A DNA stretch of 26,526 nucleotides from a virus (IMGVR_UViG_3300012920_000219:1-26526); one strand, 5' to 3'. Positions 1-9,237 are shown, counted from the first letter of the stretch. Numbers and translations: made by a program. Notes: a model not told the origin generated them from the letters alone.

Positions 1-1614
1 ATCTTATCAAAATCCGGGGCTGATGCTAAAAAAATGTTTACCGACAAGGTTGTACCAATATCCGTCAACTATCCTTTCTTCTTTAAACCAATACAAGATG
101 GAATGGATAGACCAAAAACAGAGCTGGCGTATCGTGTTCCCGCAAGTAAATTTACTAGACGTAAAATAATTGCAAACGAAAAATCAGAAGAATTAGAAGG
201 ATTAGATACAACTATTGACTGGAAAAATACTGGGGACAATAGTTATGACGGTGAAAAACTTACTTTGCTTGTACATGATGAAGCTGGTAAATGGGAAAAA
301 CCTGAAAATATATTAAACAACTGGCGTGTAACTAAAACTACATTAAGATTAGGTTCAAGAGTTATTGGTAAATGTATGATGGGTTCAACAAGTAACTCAT
401 TAGACAAGGGAGGTGAAAACTTTAAAAAATTGTACAATGATTCAGACGTCACAAAAAGAAACCGCAATGGACAGACTCGCTCGGGATTATATAGTTTGTT
501 CATACCTATGGAATGGAATTTCGAAGGATTCATGGATTCTTATGGATTACCTGTATTCGAAACGCCTACGGAACCGATTGAAGACGCATATGGATCATTA
601 ATAGACATAGGTGTTATTAGTCATTGGGAAAATGAAGTTGAAGGTTTAAAAGGAGATGGAGATGGTTTAAATGAATTTTATAGACAATTTCCAAGAACTG
701 AAGAGCATGCTTTTAGAGATGAAACTAAAAACAGTATATTTAACTTAGCAAAAATATACGAACAAATAGATTATAATGATGATGTACTTGGAGAAGCTAA
801 TGTTAATGTTGGATCATTTTCGTGGCAAAATGGTATTAAAGACACTAAGGTGCAGTTTACACCAAACCCTAACGGAAGGTTTAAAATCAGCTGGGTTCCG
901 GATGTAAATCAACAAAATAACATTGTAGTAAAAAATGGAATGAAATGGCCCGGTAATGATCATATGGGTGCTTTTGGTTGTGATAGTTATGATATATCAG
1001 GAACAACAGATGGCAAAGGATCTAAAGGCGCTTTGCATGGTTTAACTAAGTTTAGCATGGAAAATGCACCACCAAATCATTTTTTCTTAGAATATATAGC
1101 TAGACCACAAACAGCTGAAATGTTTTTTGAAGATGTGTTGATGGCATTAGTATTTTATGGTATGCCATTATTATGTGAAAATAATAAACCTAGATTATTA
1201 TATTATTTAAAACGGAGAGGTTATAGAGGGTACAGTATGAATAGACCTGATAGATCATGGAATAAGTTATCCGTTGCAGAAAAAGAAATTGGAGGTATAC
1301 CTAACTCCAGCGAAGATATAAGACAAGCACATGCTGCTGCAATCGAAACTTATATTAATGAATATGTAGGTATAAAACCTGACGGTGATTTTGGAAATAT
1401 GTATTTTAACAATACATTAAATGATTGGGCAAAATTTGATATAAATAAAAGAACAAAATTTGATGCCGCAATAAGTTCAGGTTTAGCAATAATGGCGTGT
1501 AATAAAAATAAATATAAACCTCACGCTATAAGAGAAAAATCAAAAGTTAATATTAGCTTTTCAAGATACGAAAATAAAGGAACTATATCGAAAATAATAA
1601 AAAATTATGGCTGA
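1..1614 (+). CDS. terL: Terminase large subunit, 5' end outside window
   Basis: This is the ATP-driven packaging motor and DNA-cutting nuclease that loads the genome through the portal. The frame is open from base 1, so the first visible ATG (34) is probably internal and the N-terminus with Walker A lies upstream. Numbering from that ATG, a Walker B motif LLVHDEAGKW has its acidic pair at D82-E83. It is followed by a coupling-type motif around GSTSNSL. The C-terminal RNase H-like nuclease shows its expected acidic residues: D317 in GCDSYD, E382 in LLCENNK and D477 in TKFDAAISSGLA. At least 537 residues are visible, consistent with a 600-700 aa terminase. It ends in TGA and overlaps the portal start by 8 nt, suggesting translational coupling. 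The Walker B and nuclease pattern makes the assignment firm. Confidence 0.94.
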   Translation: MLSKSGADAKKMFTDKVVPISVNYPFFFKPIQDGMDRPKTELAYRVPASKFTRRKIIANEKSEELEGLDTTIDWKNTGDNSYDGEKLTLLVHDEAGKWEKPENILNNWRVTKTTLRLGSRVIGKCMMGSTSNSLDKGGENFKKLYNDSDVTKRNRNGQTRSGLYSLFIPMEWNFEGFMDSYGLPVFETPTEPIEDAYGSLIDIGVISHWENEVEGLKGDGDGLNEFYRQFPRTEEHAFRDETKNSIFNLAKIYEQIDYNDDVLGEANVNVGSFSWQNGIKDTKVQFTPNPNGRFKISWVPDVNQQNNIVVKNGMKWPGNDHMGAFGCDSYDISGTTDGKGSKGALHGLTKFSMENAPPNHFFLEYIARPQTAEMFFEDVLMALVFYGMPLLCENNKPRLLYYLKRRGYRGYSMNRPDRSWNKLSVAEKEIGGIPNSSEDIRQAHAAAIETYINEYVGIKPDGDFGNMYFNNTLNDWAKFDINKRTKFDAAISSGLAIMACNKNKYKPHAIREKSKVNISFSRYENKGTISKIIKNYG

Positions 1615-4030
1615 ATCAGTTATTAAAAGTTATTTCCCAAGCCAAACGGTTAGCGATGATGAAAAGTTATCTCAGGAATATGGCCTGCAGGTAGCTAGGT
1701 CTATTGAGAACGAATGGTTTAAAAAAGATCGTGGCCAAAACAGATTTTTTGTAAATCAAAACAATTATCATAAATTAAGACTATATGCAAGGGGAGAACA
1801 AAGTATACAAAAATATAAAGATGAATTATCTATTAATGGTGATTTATCATATTTAAATTTAGATTGGAAGCCAGTTCCTATTATACCAAAATTTGTAGAT
1901 ATAGTTGTTAATGGTATTGCTGAAAGAGTATTTGATATAAAAGCATATTCACAAGATCCGTATGGTGTCGAACAAAGAACGGATTATATGAACGCAATTT
2001 TATCAGATATGATGACAAGAGAAATATCTGATTTTGCAGATCAACAATTTGGTATAAATATATACAACACACCTGCGGATGATATACCTGAAGATAAAGA
2101 AGAATTAGAATTGCATATGCAACTTAGCTATAAGCAGTCTATTGAAATTGCAGAAGAACAAGCTATTGAAACAGTTTTTAATTTAAATCATTATGAAAAT
2201 ATAAAGAAAAGATTATATTATGATTTAACTGTTTTAGGTATTGGTTGTGTTAAAAATACTTTTTCACAATCAGAAGGTATTAAAATAGAATATGTAGATC
2301 CTGCTAATATAGTTTATTCGCATACAGAGTCACCTTATTTTGATGATATATATTATATAGGTGAAATAAAAAATATTCCAATAAATGAGTTAAAAATGCA
2401 GTTTCCTGATTTAACTGATGAAGATTTAAAACAAATCAGTATGCAGGGAAGTCAAGATTACAATGTGTATAATAAATTTAATACACAAGTTAATAATAAT
2501 GATAATAACTCCGTGCAAGTTATGTATTTCAATTACAAAACTTACATGAACGAAGTTTATAAAGTAAAAGAAACTGCAACTGGCGCAGAAAAAATTATTA
2601 AAAAATCTGACGCATTTAACCCACCAACAACCGAAGGTTTAAGATTTGAACGTATTGCAAAAAATATAGAGGTGCTTTATCAAGGTACTTATATACCAGG
2701 AACTAAAATATTACTTGAATGGAAACTTTGTGACAACATGCTTCGTGAAAAAGCTGATATAAACAAAGTAAAATTAAATTATTCACTTGTAGCGCCGAGA
2801 ATGTATAATGGTAGAATTGAATCTTTAGTTAGTAGAATTACAGGTTTTGCTGATATGATACAATTAACACATTTAAAAATACAACAGGTATTATCAAGAA
2901 TGGTTCCTGATGGTGTTTACTTAGATGCTGATGGTTTAGCTGAAGTTGATTTAGGTAATGGAACAAATTATAATCCTCAAGAAGCATTAAATATGTTTTT
3001 TCAAACAGGTAGTATAATTGGTAGATCATTTACATCTGAGGGGGATATGAATCCTGGTAGAGTGCCAATACAAGAAATAAGTAATAATGCAGGTACTAAT
3101 AAATTATCAGCATTAATTAGCACATATAATTATTACATGCAAATGATTAGAGATGCTACTGGGTTGAATGAAGCAAGAGATGGTAGTATGCCGGATAAAA
3201 ATGCTTTAGTAGGTGTGCAGAAATTAGCTGCTGCTAATAGTAATACAGCAACAAGACATATATTACAAAGTGGTTTATTTTTAACAGCTGAAACTGCAGA
3301 AAAAATATCATTAAGAATTGCAGATGTTTTAGAGTATTCTCCAACTGCAGATGCGTTTATACAAAGCATAGGTGCACATAATGTTGGTACATTACAAGAG
3401 CTTACAGAACTGTACTTACATGATTTTGGTATATTCTTAGAATTAGCGCCGGATGAAGAAGAAAAACAAATATTAGAAAATAATATTCAAGTTGCAATTG
3501 CGCAAAATAATATTGATCTTGATGATGCTATTGATGTAAGGCAAGTTAAAAACATTAAACTAGCTAATCAACTTTTAAAATTAAGAAGAAAAAAGAAATT
3601 AGAAAGAGATCAGCAAATGCAACAACAAAACATACAAGCTCAAGCGCAAGCAAATGCACAAGCTCAACAAGTTGCAGCACAAGCTGAAGTACAAAAACAA
3701 CAAGCATTAACTCAAAGTAAAATTCAATTAGAATCTGCTAAAAGCGAATTAGATATGAAAAAACTAGCGGCAGAAGCACAATTGAAAAAAGATTTAATGC
3801 AACTAGAGTTTCAAATGAATATGCAATTAGCTAAAGTAAAATCTTCAGGTGAAGCTCAAAAAATAAAAGATAAAGAAGATAGAAAAGACGAAAGAACAAA
3901 AATACAAGCCAGTCAACAAAGTGAATTGATTGATCAAAGAAAAAAAGATTTACCGCCTAAAAACTTTGAATCAGCTGGCAATGATGTAATAAGCGGTAAT
4001 TTTGGCTTAGGTGCATTTGAACCTAAGTAA
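1607..4030 (+). CDS. Portal protein with long C-terminal coiled coil
   Basis: This is probably the dodecameric portal, the channel at the capsid vertex through which DNA is packaged and ejected. Support comes from its place directly after the terminase and before the scaffold and capsid genes, its 807-aa length (typical of large podovirus and crAss-like portals), and an N-terminal segment KPVPIIPKFVDIVVNG near residue 90 that resembles portal families of that type. A long alpha-helical middle includes SLVSRITGFADMIQL. From about residue 659 to 785 the chain is almost only Gln, Ala, Lys and Glu and should form a long helix or coiled coil, matching the barrel/tail extension of large portals. 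The end is Gly-rich. The start lies inside the terminase stop region with context AAAAATTATGGC and no Shine-Dalgarno. Family identity is inferred from position and general sequence character. Confidence 0.88.
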   Translation: MAESVIKSYFPSQTVSDDEKLSQEYGLQVARSIENEWFKKDRGQNRFFVNQNNYHKLRLYARGEQSIQKYKDELSINGDLSYLNLDWKPVPIIPKFVDIVVNGIAERVFDIKAYSQDPYGVEQRTDYMNAILSDMMTREISDFADQQFGINIYNTPADDIPEDKEELELHMQLSYKQSIEIAEEQAIETVFNLNHYENIKKRLYYDLTVLGIGCVKNTFSQSEGIKIEYVDPANIVYSHTESPYFDDIYYIGEIKNIPINELKMQFPDLTDEDLKQISMQGSQDYNVYNKFNTQVNNNDNNSVQVMYFNYKTYMNEVYKVKETATGAEKIIKKSDAFNPPTTEGLRFERIAKNIEVLYQGTYIPGTKILLEWKLCDNMLREKADINKVKLNYSLVAPRMYNGRIESLVSRITGFADMIQLTHLKIQQVLSRMVPDGVYLDADGLAEVDLGNGTNYNPQEALNMFFQTGSIIGRSFTSEGDMNPGRVPIQEISNNAGTNKLSALISTYNYYMQMIRDATGLNEARDGSMPDKNALVGVQKLAAANSNTATRHILQSGLFLTAETAEKISLRIADVLEYSPTADAFIQSIGAHNVGTLQELTELYLHDFGIFLELAPDEEEKQILENNIQVAIAQNNIDLDDAIDVRQVKNIKLANQLLKLRRKKKLERDQQMQQQNIQAQAQANAQAQQVAAQAEVQKQQALTQSKIQLESAKSELDMKKLAAEAQLKKDLMQLEFQMNMQLAKVKSSGEAQKIKDKEDRKDERTKIQASQQSELIDQRKKDLPPKNFESAGNDVISGNFGLGAFEPK

Positions 4031-4061
4031 TATATAATGTATAATCATATAATATTTTATT

Positions 4062-5297
4062 ATGGCAGAAGAAATTCAAGCAAAAGTTATAGATGCTGAA
4101 GAACCGTCTATACAAGAAAAAGAGGAAGCTGTACAAAAAAACGCAGGGTTTGATGAAGAATCCGGCATGTACAAGGTGGACCTATCAAAACCACCAGTAA
4201 ATCAAGAAGAACCTAAACAAGAAGAAAATGCCGTTCAAGAGCAAAGCACAGATGAGGTACCTGTACGCGACGAATCCGAAACTAGCGAAGAAGTGGTCGA
4301 AGAAGTACAAGAACAAGAACCTACCGGAGAAAGTACTGAAGATGTGCGGAATGAAGAAGAACCGGTAATAGAAGAAATAACAGATGTACAAACCAGTAAT
4401 GACGAGACTGCAGTGGTTGCAGAACAAAAAGAAGAGCCGGTTGAACAGATTGAAGAAAAAGAAGAAATAGATTATCCGGAAAATATTCAGGATTTAGTTA
4501 AATTCATGAATGAAACTGGAGGTACTCTTGAAGATTATGTAGCCTTAAATAAAGACTACGAAAAATTTGATAATATGGATTTATTGCATGAATATTATTC
4601 AAAAGCAAAACCACATTTATCAGCAGATGAAATTGCATTTTTAATTGACGATAATTTTTCATATGATGAAGAAGTTGATGATGCAAAAGATATTAAAAGA
4701 AAAAAATTAGCATTCAAAGAAGAGGTTGCACAAGCAAAAAATCATCTTGAAAATCAAAAAGCTAATTATTATAAAGAAATTACACAGGGCGCAAGATTAA
4801 CACCTGAAGCCCAAAAAGCTATGGACTTTTTTAATAGATATAATAAAGAAAGTGCAGAAGCTGAACAAATAAACAAATCTCAAAGAGATGTGTTTACGCA
4901 GAAAACTAACAATGTTTTCAATGATAAATTCAAAGGTTTTGAATATTCAGTCGGAGATAAACGTTATAGGTTTAATGTGAAAAATGTAAATGAAGTTAAA
5001 GAAAACCAAAGCGACATTAATAATTTTACTAAGAAGTTCTTAGACGCCAATAATTCAATGGATGACGCAGCTGGTTACCATAAAGCTTTATTTACTGCGA
5101 TGAATGCCGACGCTATCGCTCAACACTTTTATGAACAAGGTAAAGCAGATGCTATTAAGCAATCTGTTGCTACAGCTAAAAATATCAATATGGACCCTCG
5201 GGCAGGGCACAAAGAAATTGAAACTAGCGGAATAAAAGCAAAAGTTGTTAGCGGAGATAATTTATCGGGATTGAAATTTAAACTTAAAAATTATTAA
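4062..5297 (+). CDS. Scaffold-like capsid assembly protein, Glu-rich
   Basis: This 411-aa acidic protein sits between portal and major capsid protein, the usual place of the internal scaffold that shapes the procapsid and is later removed. Residues about 1-150 are low-complexity, dominated by Glu, Gln, Val and Asp, and look disordered. Residues 150-350 are helical and charged, with coiled-coil-like stretches such as RKKLAFKEEVAQAKNHLENQ. The last 10 residues are basic (GLKFKLKNY), like the basic capsid-binding tails of known scaffolds. No protease gene is visible next to it, so removal could occur by exit or by a protease outside the window. The role rests on gene order and composition rather than a recognised motif. 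A minor head protein is the alternative. Confidence 0.65.
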   Translation: MAEEIQAKVIDAEEPSIQEKEEAVQKNAGFDEESGMYKVDLSKPPVNQEEPKQEENAVQEQSTDEVPVRDESETSEEVVEEVQEQEPTGESTEDVRNEEEPVIEEITDVQTSNDETAVVAEQKEEPVEQIEEKEEIDYPENIQDLVKFMNETGGTLEDYVALNKDYEKFDNMDLLHEYYSKAKPHLSADEIAFLIDDNFSYDEEVDDAKDIKRKKLAFKEEVAQAKNHLENQKANYYKEITQGARLTPEAQKAMDFFNRYNKESAEAEQINKSQRDVFTQKTNNVFNDKFKGFEYSVGDKRYRFNVKNVNEVKENQSDINNFTKKFLDANNSMDDAAGYHKALFTAMNADAIAQHFYEQGKADAIKQSVATAKNINMDPRAGHKEIETSGIKAKVVSGDNLSGLKFKLKNY

Positions 5298-5315
5298 CAT
5301 TTAAACTTTTAACAA

Positions 5316-6749
5316 ATGGCAACAAACGTTTCATTTAGCGGCCCAGCGGCTGCGGGGATAGTAACGCCAGCTTCACAAAAAGCAACTTTGGCGTCTAACT
5401 ACCTAAATTTTCACGGGTCAAGTGGATCTAACTGGTCACAGCAATATCTACCTGAACTGTATGCACAAGAAGTTGAAAGATATGGAAACAGATCTGTATC
5501 TTCTTTCTTAAGAATGGTAGGTGCTGAAATGCCTATGGCTTCTGATCAAGTTATTTGGTCTGAGCAAGGTAGATTACACCTAGCGTATAACGGAGAAATT
5601 AATCCTGTTACAGGAGCAATCGATGCTATCACTGGTATTGACTCTGGAGCAACTGAAGCTCACGCTGTGAGAAAAGGTGCTACAGTAGTAGCTGTTGTTA
5701 ACTCTGTAGTATTTAAAGCTTTTGTTACAGCTGGTATTGAAACTTCAACATCAGGTCTAACTATTAAGCCTTACGGTGCTGAGAATGTTGACGACCTATC
5801 AGGTATCGCAACAACTGACAACCAAGCGATTAAATTCTTTGTTTATGGTTCTGAATTCGGAAAAGGTTCTGCAAGTATGACAGAAGCTATCGAGCCAAAT
5901 TTCAAATCTTTTACTAATAAGCCACTTATTATTAAAGATCACTACGAAATTTCTGGTTCTGATACAGCTCAGATCGGATGGGTAGAAGTTTCTGGAGAAT
6001 CTGGACAAAGCGGTTACTTATGGTATTTAAAAGCTGAAGGTGACACAAGAGTAAGATATGAAGACTATTTAGAAATGGTAATGATTGAAGCAGAAAAATC
6101 TGATTCAACTGCTGATTCTGCAGTTCCTGATGGATCTGAAGGTCTTTTATCTGCAATTGGTTCAAGAGGTATCGTAGCTACAAATCAGTTCGATTCTTCT
6201 ACTCCTGCAGTTGATCAATTACCTGAGTTCGATTTATTACTTAAAGAATTAGATAAGCAAGGTGCTATTGAAGAAAACATGTTATTCTTGAATAGAGATG
6301 CTAATCTATACTTTGATGATATGCTTGCTGGATTAAATCCAAATGTTACAGGTGGTTTATCTTTTGGTGTTTTTGAAAACAGCGAAGATATGGCACTTAA
6401 TTTAGGATTTAACGGATTTAGAAGAGGTTCTTATGATTTCTATAAAACTGATTGGAAATATCTTAATGATAAATCTACAAGAGGTTTAGTAGGTGGATTA
6501 GAAGGTCTTATGATTCCTGCAGGTACATCTTCAGTGTATGACCAACAATTAGGTAAAAATGTAAGAAGACCATTCTTACACGTAAGATATAGAGCTAGCG
6601 AAGCTGATGATAGAAGAATGAAATCTTGGATTACTGGTTCAGTAGGTGGAGCATCTACAACTGGTGATGATAAGATGGAAGTTCACTACTTATCAGAAAG
6701 ATGTTTAGTAGTACAAGCTGCTAACAACTTCGTTAAGTTTGATTCTTAA
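5316..6749 (+). CDS. Major capsid protein
   Basis: This 477-aa protein is the probable main shell subunit. It follows the portal and scaffold, has a typical length, and has a mixed alpha/beta composition without membrane segments. Segments such as YLPELYAQEVERYGNRS near residue 45-60 and YLSERCLVVQAANNF close to the C-terminus look like conserved ends of capsid proteins of marine phages. It presumably adopts an HK97-type fold, although no single diagnostic residue can be pointed to. Codon use differs from its neighbours: it is less extreme in A at third positions, with more C-ending codons, as expected for the most strongly translated late gene. A strong stem-loop terminator follows 12 nt after its TAA stop, consistent with a transcript ending after the capsid gene. 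The start is ATGGC after AACAA. Confidence 0.9.
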   Translation: MATNVSFSGPAAAGIVTPASQKATLASNYLNFHGSSGSNWSQQYLPELYAQEVERYGNRSVSSFLRMVGAEMPMASDQVIWSEQGRLHLAYNGEINPVTGAIDAITGIDSGATEAHAVRKGATVVAVVNSVVFKAFVTAGIETSTSGLTIKPYGAENVDDLSGIATTDNQAIKFFVYGSEFGKGSASMTEAIEPNFKSFTNKPLIIKDHYEISGSDTAQIGWVEVSGESGQSGYLWYLKAEGDTRVRYEDYLEMVMIEAEKSDSTADSAVPDGSEGLLSAIGSRGIVATNQFDSSTPAVDQLPEFDLLLKELDKQGAIEENMLFLNRDANLYFDDMLAGLNPNVTGGLSFGVFENSEDMALNLGFNGFRRGSYDFYKTDWKYLNDKSTRGLVGGLEGLMIPAGTSSVYDQQLGKNVRRPFLHVRYRASEADDRRMKSWITGSVGGASTTGDDKMEVHYLSERCLVVQAANNFVKFDS

Positions 6750-6761
6750 TACTTATTTTAT

Positions 6762-6803
6762 ATAAAGGGACGGGTGCTTCGGCACCCAGCTCTTTATTTT
6801 TAA
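6762..6803 (+). terminator. Rho-independent terminator after the capsid gene (cUUCGg loop)
   Basis: A perfect 6-bp GC-rich stem (6772-6777 GGGTGC with 6782-6787 GCACCC) closes a TTCG loop, the very stable C(UUCG)G tetraloop. Outer flanks AAAG (6764-6767) and CTTT (6792-6795) can pair to lengthen the stem, with an internal mismatch between. A T-rich tract TTTATTTTTAACTTTT follows. This is the strongest hairpin noticed in the intergenic spaces of the window. It would end or attenuate transcription after the capsid gene, letting capsid mRNA exceed that of the downstream genes. Confidence 0.88.
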
Positions 6804-6821
6804 CTTTTATTATATTATATC

Positions 6822-7595
6822 ATGGAAAAAATTAAAAAAGAAAAAGCAGTGAAGCCTGCTGTTGAAAAACGAAGCGCTTTACCAAAATTAAGAGATAAGG
6901 TGTATGAATTAAAATTAAATCAAACGCCTATCGTATACATATTAAAAAGTAGAGGGTTATTATGGTTTGATGAAACTGTAGGATATGAAAGAGAACTTAA
7001 ATATTGTGAAAATCAAAAAACAATATTTGTTGATGAAATGAAAGGGCCACAAAGACTTAACCATATTATATTTAGAGACGGACAATTATATGTTCCTAAA
7101 GAAAAACAAACTTTACAAAAATTCTTAGAATATCATCCAGATAATGGTGTTAAATTTGCAGAATTTAATCCTGTACAAATAGCAGAAAATGATATTGATT
7201 ATTTAGAATTAGAAATTGAAGCGTTAAATTTAGCGCAAAAAGTAGAAGTGGATCATGCGGAAGCAATTTTAAGGTCTGAAGTCGGCGATAAGGTATCTAA
7301 GATGACTTCTAAGGAGCTTAAAAGAGATATATTATTATTTGCTAGAAGCAATCCAAAACTATTCTTAGAATTAGTTAAAGATGAAAACATAAATATTAGA
7401 AATTTAGGTATAAAAGCTGTTGAAGCTGGTATTATTAAATTATCTAACGATCAAAGAACATTTATGTGGGGGTCAACTGACAGAAAATTAATTACTGTTC
7501 CTTTTGATGAAAACCCATATTCAGCTTTAGCTGCATACTTTAAAACTGATGAAGGTATTGAAGTATATCAAACTATCGAAAAGAAATTAAAGTAA
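6822..7595 (+). CDS. Uncharacterised protein downstream of the capsid gene
   Basis: I do not recognise this 257-aa protein. The first 25 residues are Lys-rich (KIKKEKAVKPAVEKRS) and look disordered. Residues 25-110 contain a compact beta-rich part, including PIVYILKSRGLLWFDE and HIIFRDGQLYVPKEKQ. Residues 110-257 are mostly helical and charged, with a segment MTSKELKRDILLFARSNP that resembles helical repeats. No signal peptide, transmembrane segment or catalytic motif is seen. It lies between the capsid gene and the first connector-size protein and is bracketed by two hairpins. A head decoration, head-completion or other virion-assembly role is possible but unproven. The start follows TTATATTATATC with no Shine-Dalgarno. 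Confidence 0.8.
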   Translation: MEKIKKEKAVKPAVEKRSALPKLRDKVYELKLNQTPIVYILKSRGLLWFDETVGYERELKYCENQKTIFVDEMKGPQRLNHIIFRDGQLYVPKEKQTLQKFLEYHPDNGVKFAEFNPVQIAENDIDYLELEIEALNLAQKVEVDHAEAILRSEVGDKVSKMTSKELKRDILLFARSNPKLFLELVKDENINIRNLGIKAVEAGIIKLSNDQRTFMWGSTDRKLITVPFDENPYSALAAYFKTDEGIEVYQTIEKKLK

Positions 7596-7602
7596 GCAAT
7601 TG

Positions 7603-7637
7603 TAGGTAACGGCCTGCAATCGCGGGCCTTTAACCTA
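7603..7637 (+). terminator. GC-rich hairpin between the 257-aa and 232-aa genes, possible terminator
   Basis: Seven pairs form between 7611-7617 (GGCCTGC) and 7622-7628 (GCGGGCC, one G-T pair), with an AATC loop. Outer arms TAGGT (7603-7607) and ACCTA (7633-7637) can add five pairs. The base of the inner stem is followed only by TTTAACC, so the T-run is short. The structure could be a weak terminator, a processing site, or a structure that limits ribosome access to the ATG at 7651. It is one of only two clear GC-rich palindromes between genes here. Confidence 0.55.
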
Positions 7638-7650
7638 TAATAAAAATATA

Positions 7651-8349
7651 ATGAGCGTAAACGTAAACACAGTATACCAAAGAGTATTAGCTATAGCAAA
7701 CAAAGAACAACGAGGTTATTTAACACCTCAGGAGTTTAATTATCTTGCAAATCAAGCGCAGCTAGATATATTCGAGCAGTATTTTTATGATTTAAATCAA
7801 TTTAGTAGAATACCAGGTAATGATACTGAATATGCTGATATGCTTAGTATTTTAGAAGAAAAAATAAGTTTATTTGAAAAAACAAATCAAACTGTAACAA
7901 ATGGCACAGCATTGCCATCTGATTTATATAGATTAGGTTCTGTAGTATTTAATGGTGCTGAAGCAGAATCTATAAATCAAAAAGATTATATCTATATAAC
8001 ACAATCTCCTTTAGCACAACCAACAAACGATTTTCCTATATATATTAGAGATAATGCAGGTATTAAAGTATATGGAAAAAACTCATCTGGTGCATTAGAA
8101 CAAAAAACTTCAGGAGTTACATGTAACTATATAAAACAACCTGCTAATGTAGAATGGGCATATAATACCGTTTTAGATGAAGCATTATATAATGCAAATA
8201 ATAGTGTTAATTTTGAGCTACACGAATCAGAAGAAACTGATTTAGTTATTAATATACTAGCATTAGCCGGTATTGTAATAAAAGATAATAATATTTATCA
8301 AATTGCAAGTTCAGAAGAAATAAAAGATACTCAACAAGAAAAAGCATAA
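7651..8349 (+). CDS. Connector/ring-like head-tail adaptor candidate
   Basis: This 232-aa protein has a helical N-terminus (NTVYQRVLAIANKEQRGYLT, then a segment like NYLANQAQLDIFEQYF), a beta-rich middle (residues 80-170) and a helical acidic C-terminus. The N-terminal helical pattern resembles head-tail adaptor or ring proteins of marine podoviruses and crAss-like phages, which stack under the portal. Size, position after the capsid gene and before the nozzle-like gene, and the near-contiguous pairing with the 293-aa gene (3 nt gap) all fit. There is no enzymatic motif. The exact ring position, or a head-completion role, cannot be decided from sequence alone. Confidence 0.62.
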   Translation: MSVNVNTVYQRVLAIANKEQRGYLTPQEFNYLANQAQLDIFEQYFYDLNQFSRIPGNDTEYADMLSILEEKISLFEKTNQTVTNGTALPSDLYRLGSVVFNGAEAESINQKDYIYITQSPLAQPTNDFPIYIRDNAGIKVYGKNSSGALEQKTSGVTCNYIKQPANVEWAYNTVLDEALYNANNSVNFELHESEETDLVINILALAGIVIKDNNIYQIASSEEIKDTQQEKA

Positions 8350-8352
8350 TAA

Positions 8353-9234
8353 ATGGGACTAATTAACGCAACAAATCAATCATATTACAGTGGCTCTAGT
8401 TATGGAGGTTACCAGTACATAAGTTTAAAAGATATTATAAATAACTTTATGATTTCTTATGTTGGCGAAGAAAAAATTATTCCTAAAATTAAAAGAAATA
8501 ATGTAGCTTTCTTTGCTCAAAGAGCATTACAAGAATTAAGTTATGATACATTAAGAAGTGAAAAATCACAAGAAATAGAATTAGGGCCTAGCCTTACAAT
8601 GACTTTACCACAAGACTATGTACAATATATAAAATTATCATATGTTGATAGAGGTGGTATAGAAAACACTATATATCCTGCTTTAAAAACAAGTGATCCT
8701 ACACCTATTCTACAGGATGATAGTTATGGATATACATTTGATAGCGACGGTAACTTACTTATAGCTAATGAATCTGAAACATGGAAAAAATTCAAAGATA
8801 ACGACAACGGGGCAGATGTTGTAAATGATTTTTATTTAGAAGACAATAGAAGCTTTCAAGTTTTAGAAGGCAAAAGATATGGTTCTGATCCACAATTTAT
8901 GAATTCAAACGGTACTTTTTATATAAATCAAAATACTGGTAAAATTCATTTTTCTTCAAATTTAAAAGAACAAATTATTACTCTTAAATATATAAGCGAT
9001 AACTTAGGAAAAGATTCGGAAATGCAAATACCAAAACTTGCAGAAGAAGCAATGTATAAATGTATTGCTTATTATATATTATCAACAAGAGCAAATACAC
9101 CTGAGTATATAGTTATGAGATTTAAAAAAGATAAATTTGCATCTGTAAGAAATGCAAAATTAAGATTATCTAATTTAAAATCTGAAGAGCTTACTCAAGT
9201 AATGAGAGGTAAATCTAAACAAATTAAACACTAA
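8353..9234 (+). CDS. Tail tubular/adaptor-like structural protein
   Basis: This 293-aa protein lies 3 nt after the previous gene and 3 nt before the 2069-aa nozzle-like gene. It contains a helical segment around NNVAFFAQRALQELSYDTLR followed by a beta segment around LPQDYVQYIKLSYVD. A C-terminal helical part has EEAMYKCIAYYILSTRANTP, and the tail is basic. The order of helical bundle, short beta domain and C-terminal helix is reminiscent of T7 gp11/P22 gp4-type adaptor proteins that join portal to tail nozzle, and the location is the expected one. Homology is inferred from architecture and context, not from a motif that proves it. Confidence 0.62.
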   Translation: MGLINATNQSYYSGSSYGGYQYISLKDIINNFMISYVGEEKIIPKIKRNNVAFFAQRALQELSYDTLRSEKSQEIELGPSLTMTLPQDYVQYIKLSYVDRGGIENTIYPALKTSDPTPILQDDSYGYTFDSDGNLLIANESETWKKFKDNDNGADVVNDFYLEDNRSFQVLEGKRYGSDPQFMNSNGTFYINQNTGKIHFSSNLKEQIITLKYISDNLGKDSEMQIPKLAEEAMYKCIAYYILSTRANTPEYIVMRFKKDKFASVRNAKLRLSNLKSEELTQVMRGKSKQIKH

Positions 9235-9237
9235 AAT

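Noticed and set aside
243-533. Antisense frame of 96 aa inside the terminase gene
   Set aside because: It lies wholly inside a gene with clear terminase motifs, has no start context like the other genes, and its protein has no recognisable features.
413-601. Second + strand frame inside the terminase gene
   Set aside because: Overlaps a well-supported gene for its whole length and has no family resemblance; treated as a chance frame.
3597-3720. Gln/Ala codon-repeat tract as a DNA repeat or recombination site
   Set aside because: The repetition is explained by coding for the portal's Gln/Ala helix; unit length and phase are irregular.
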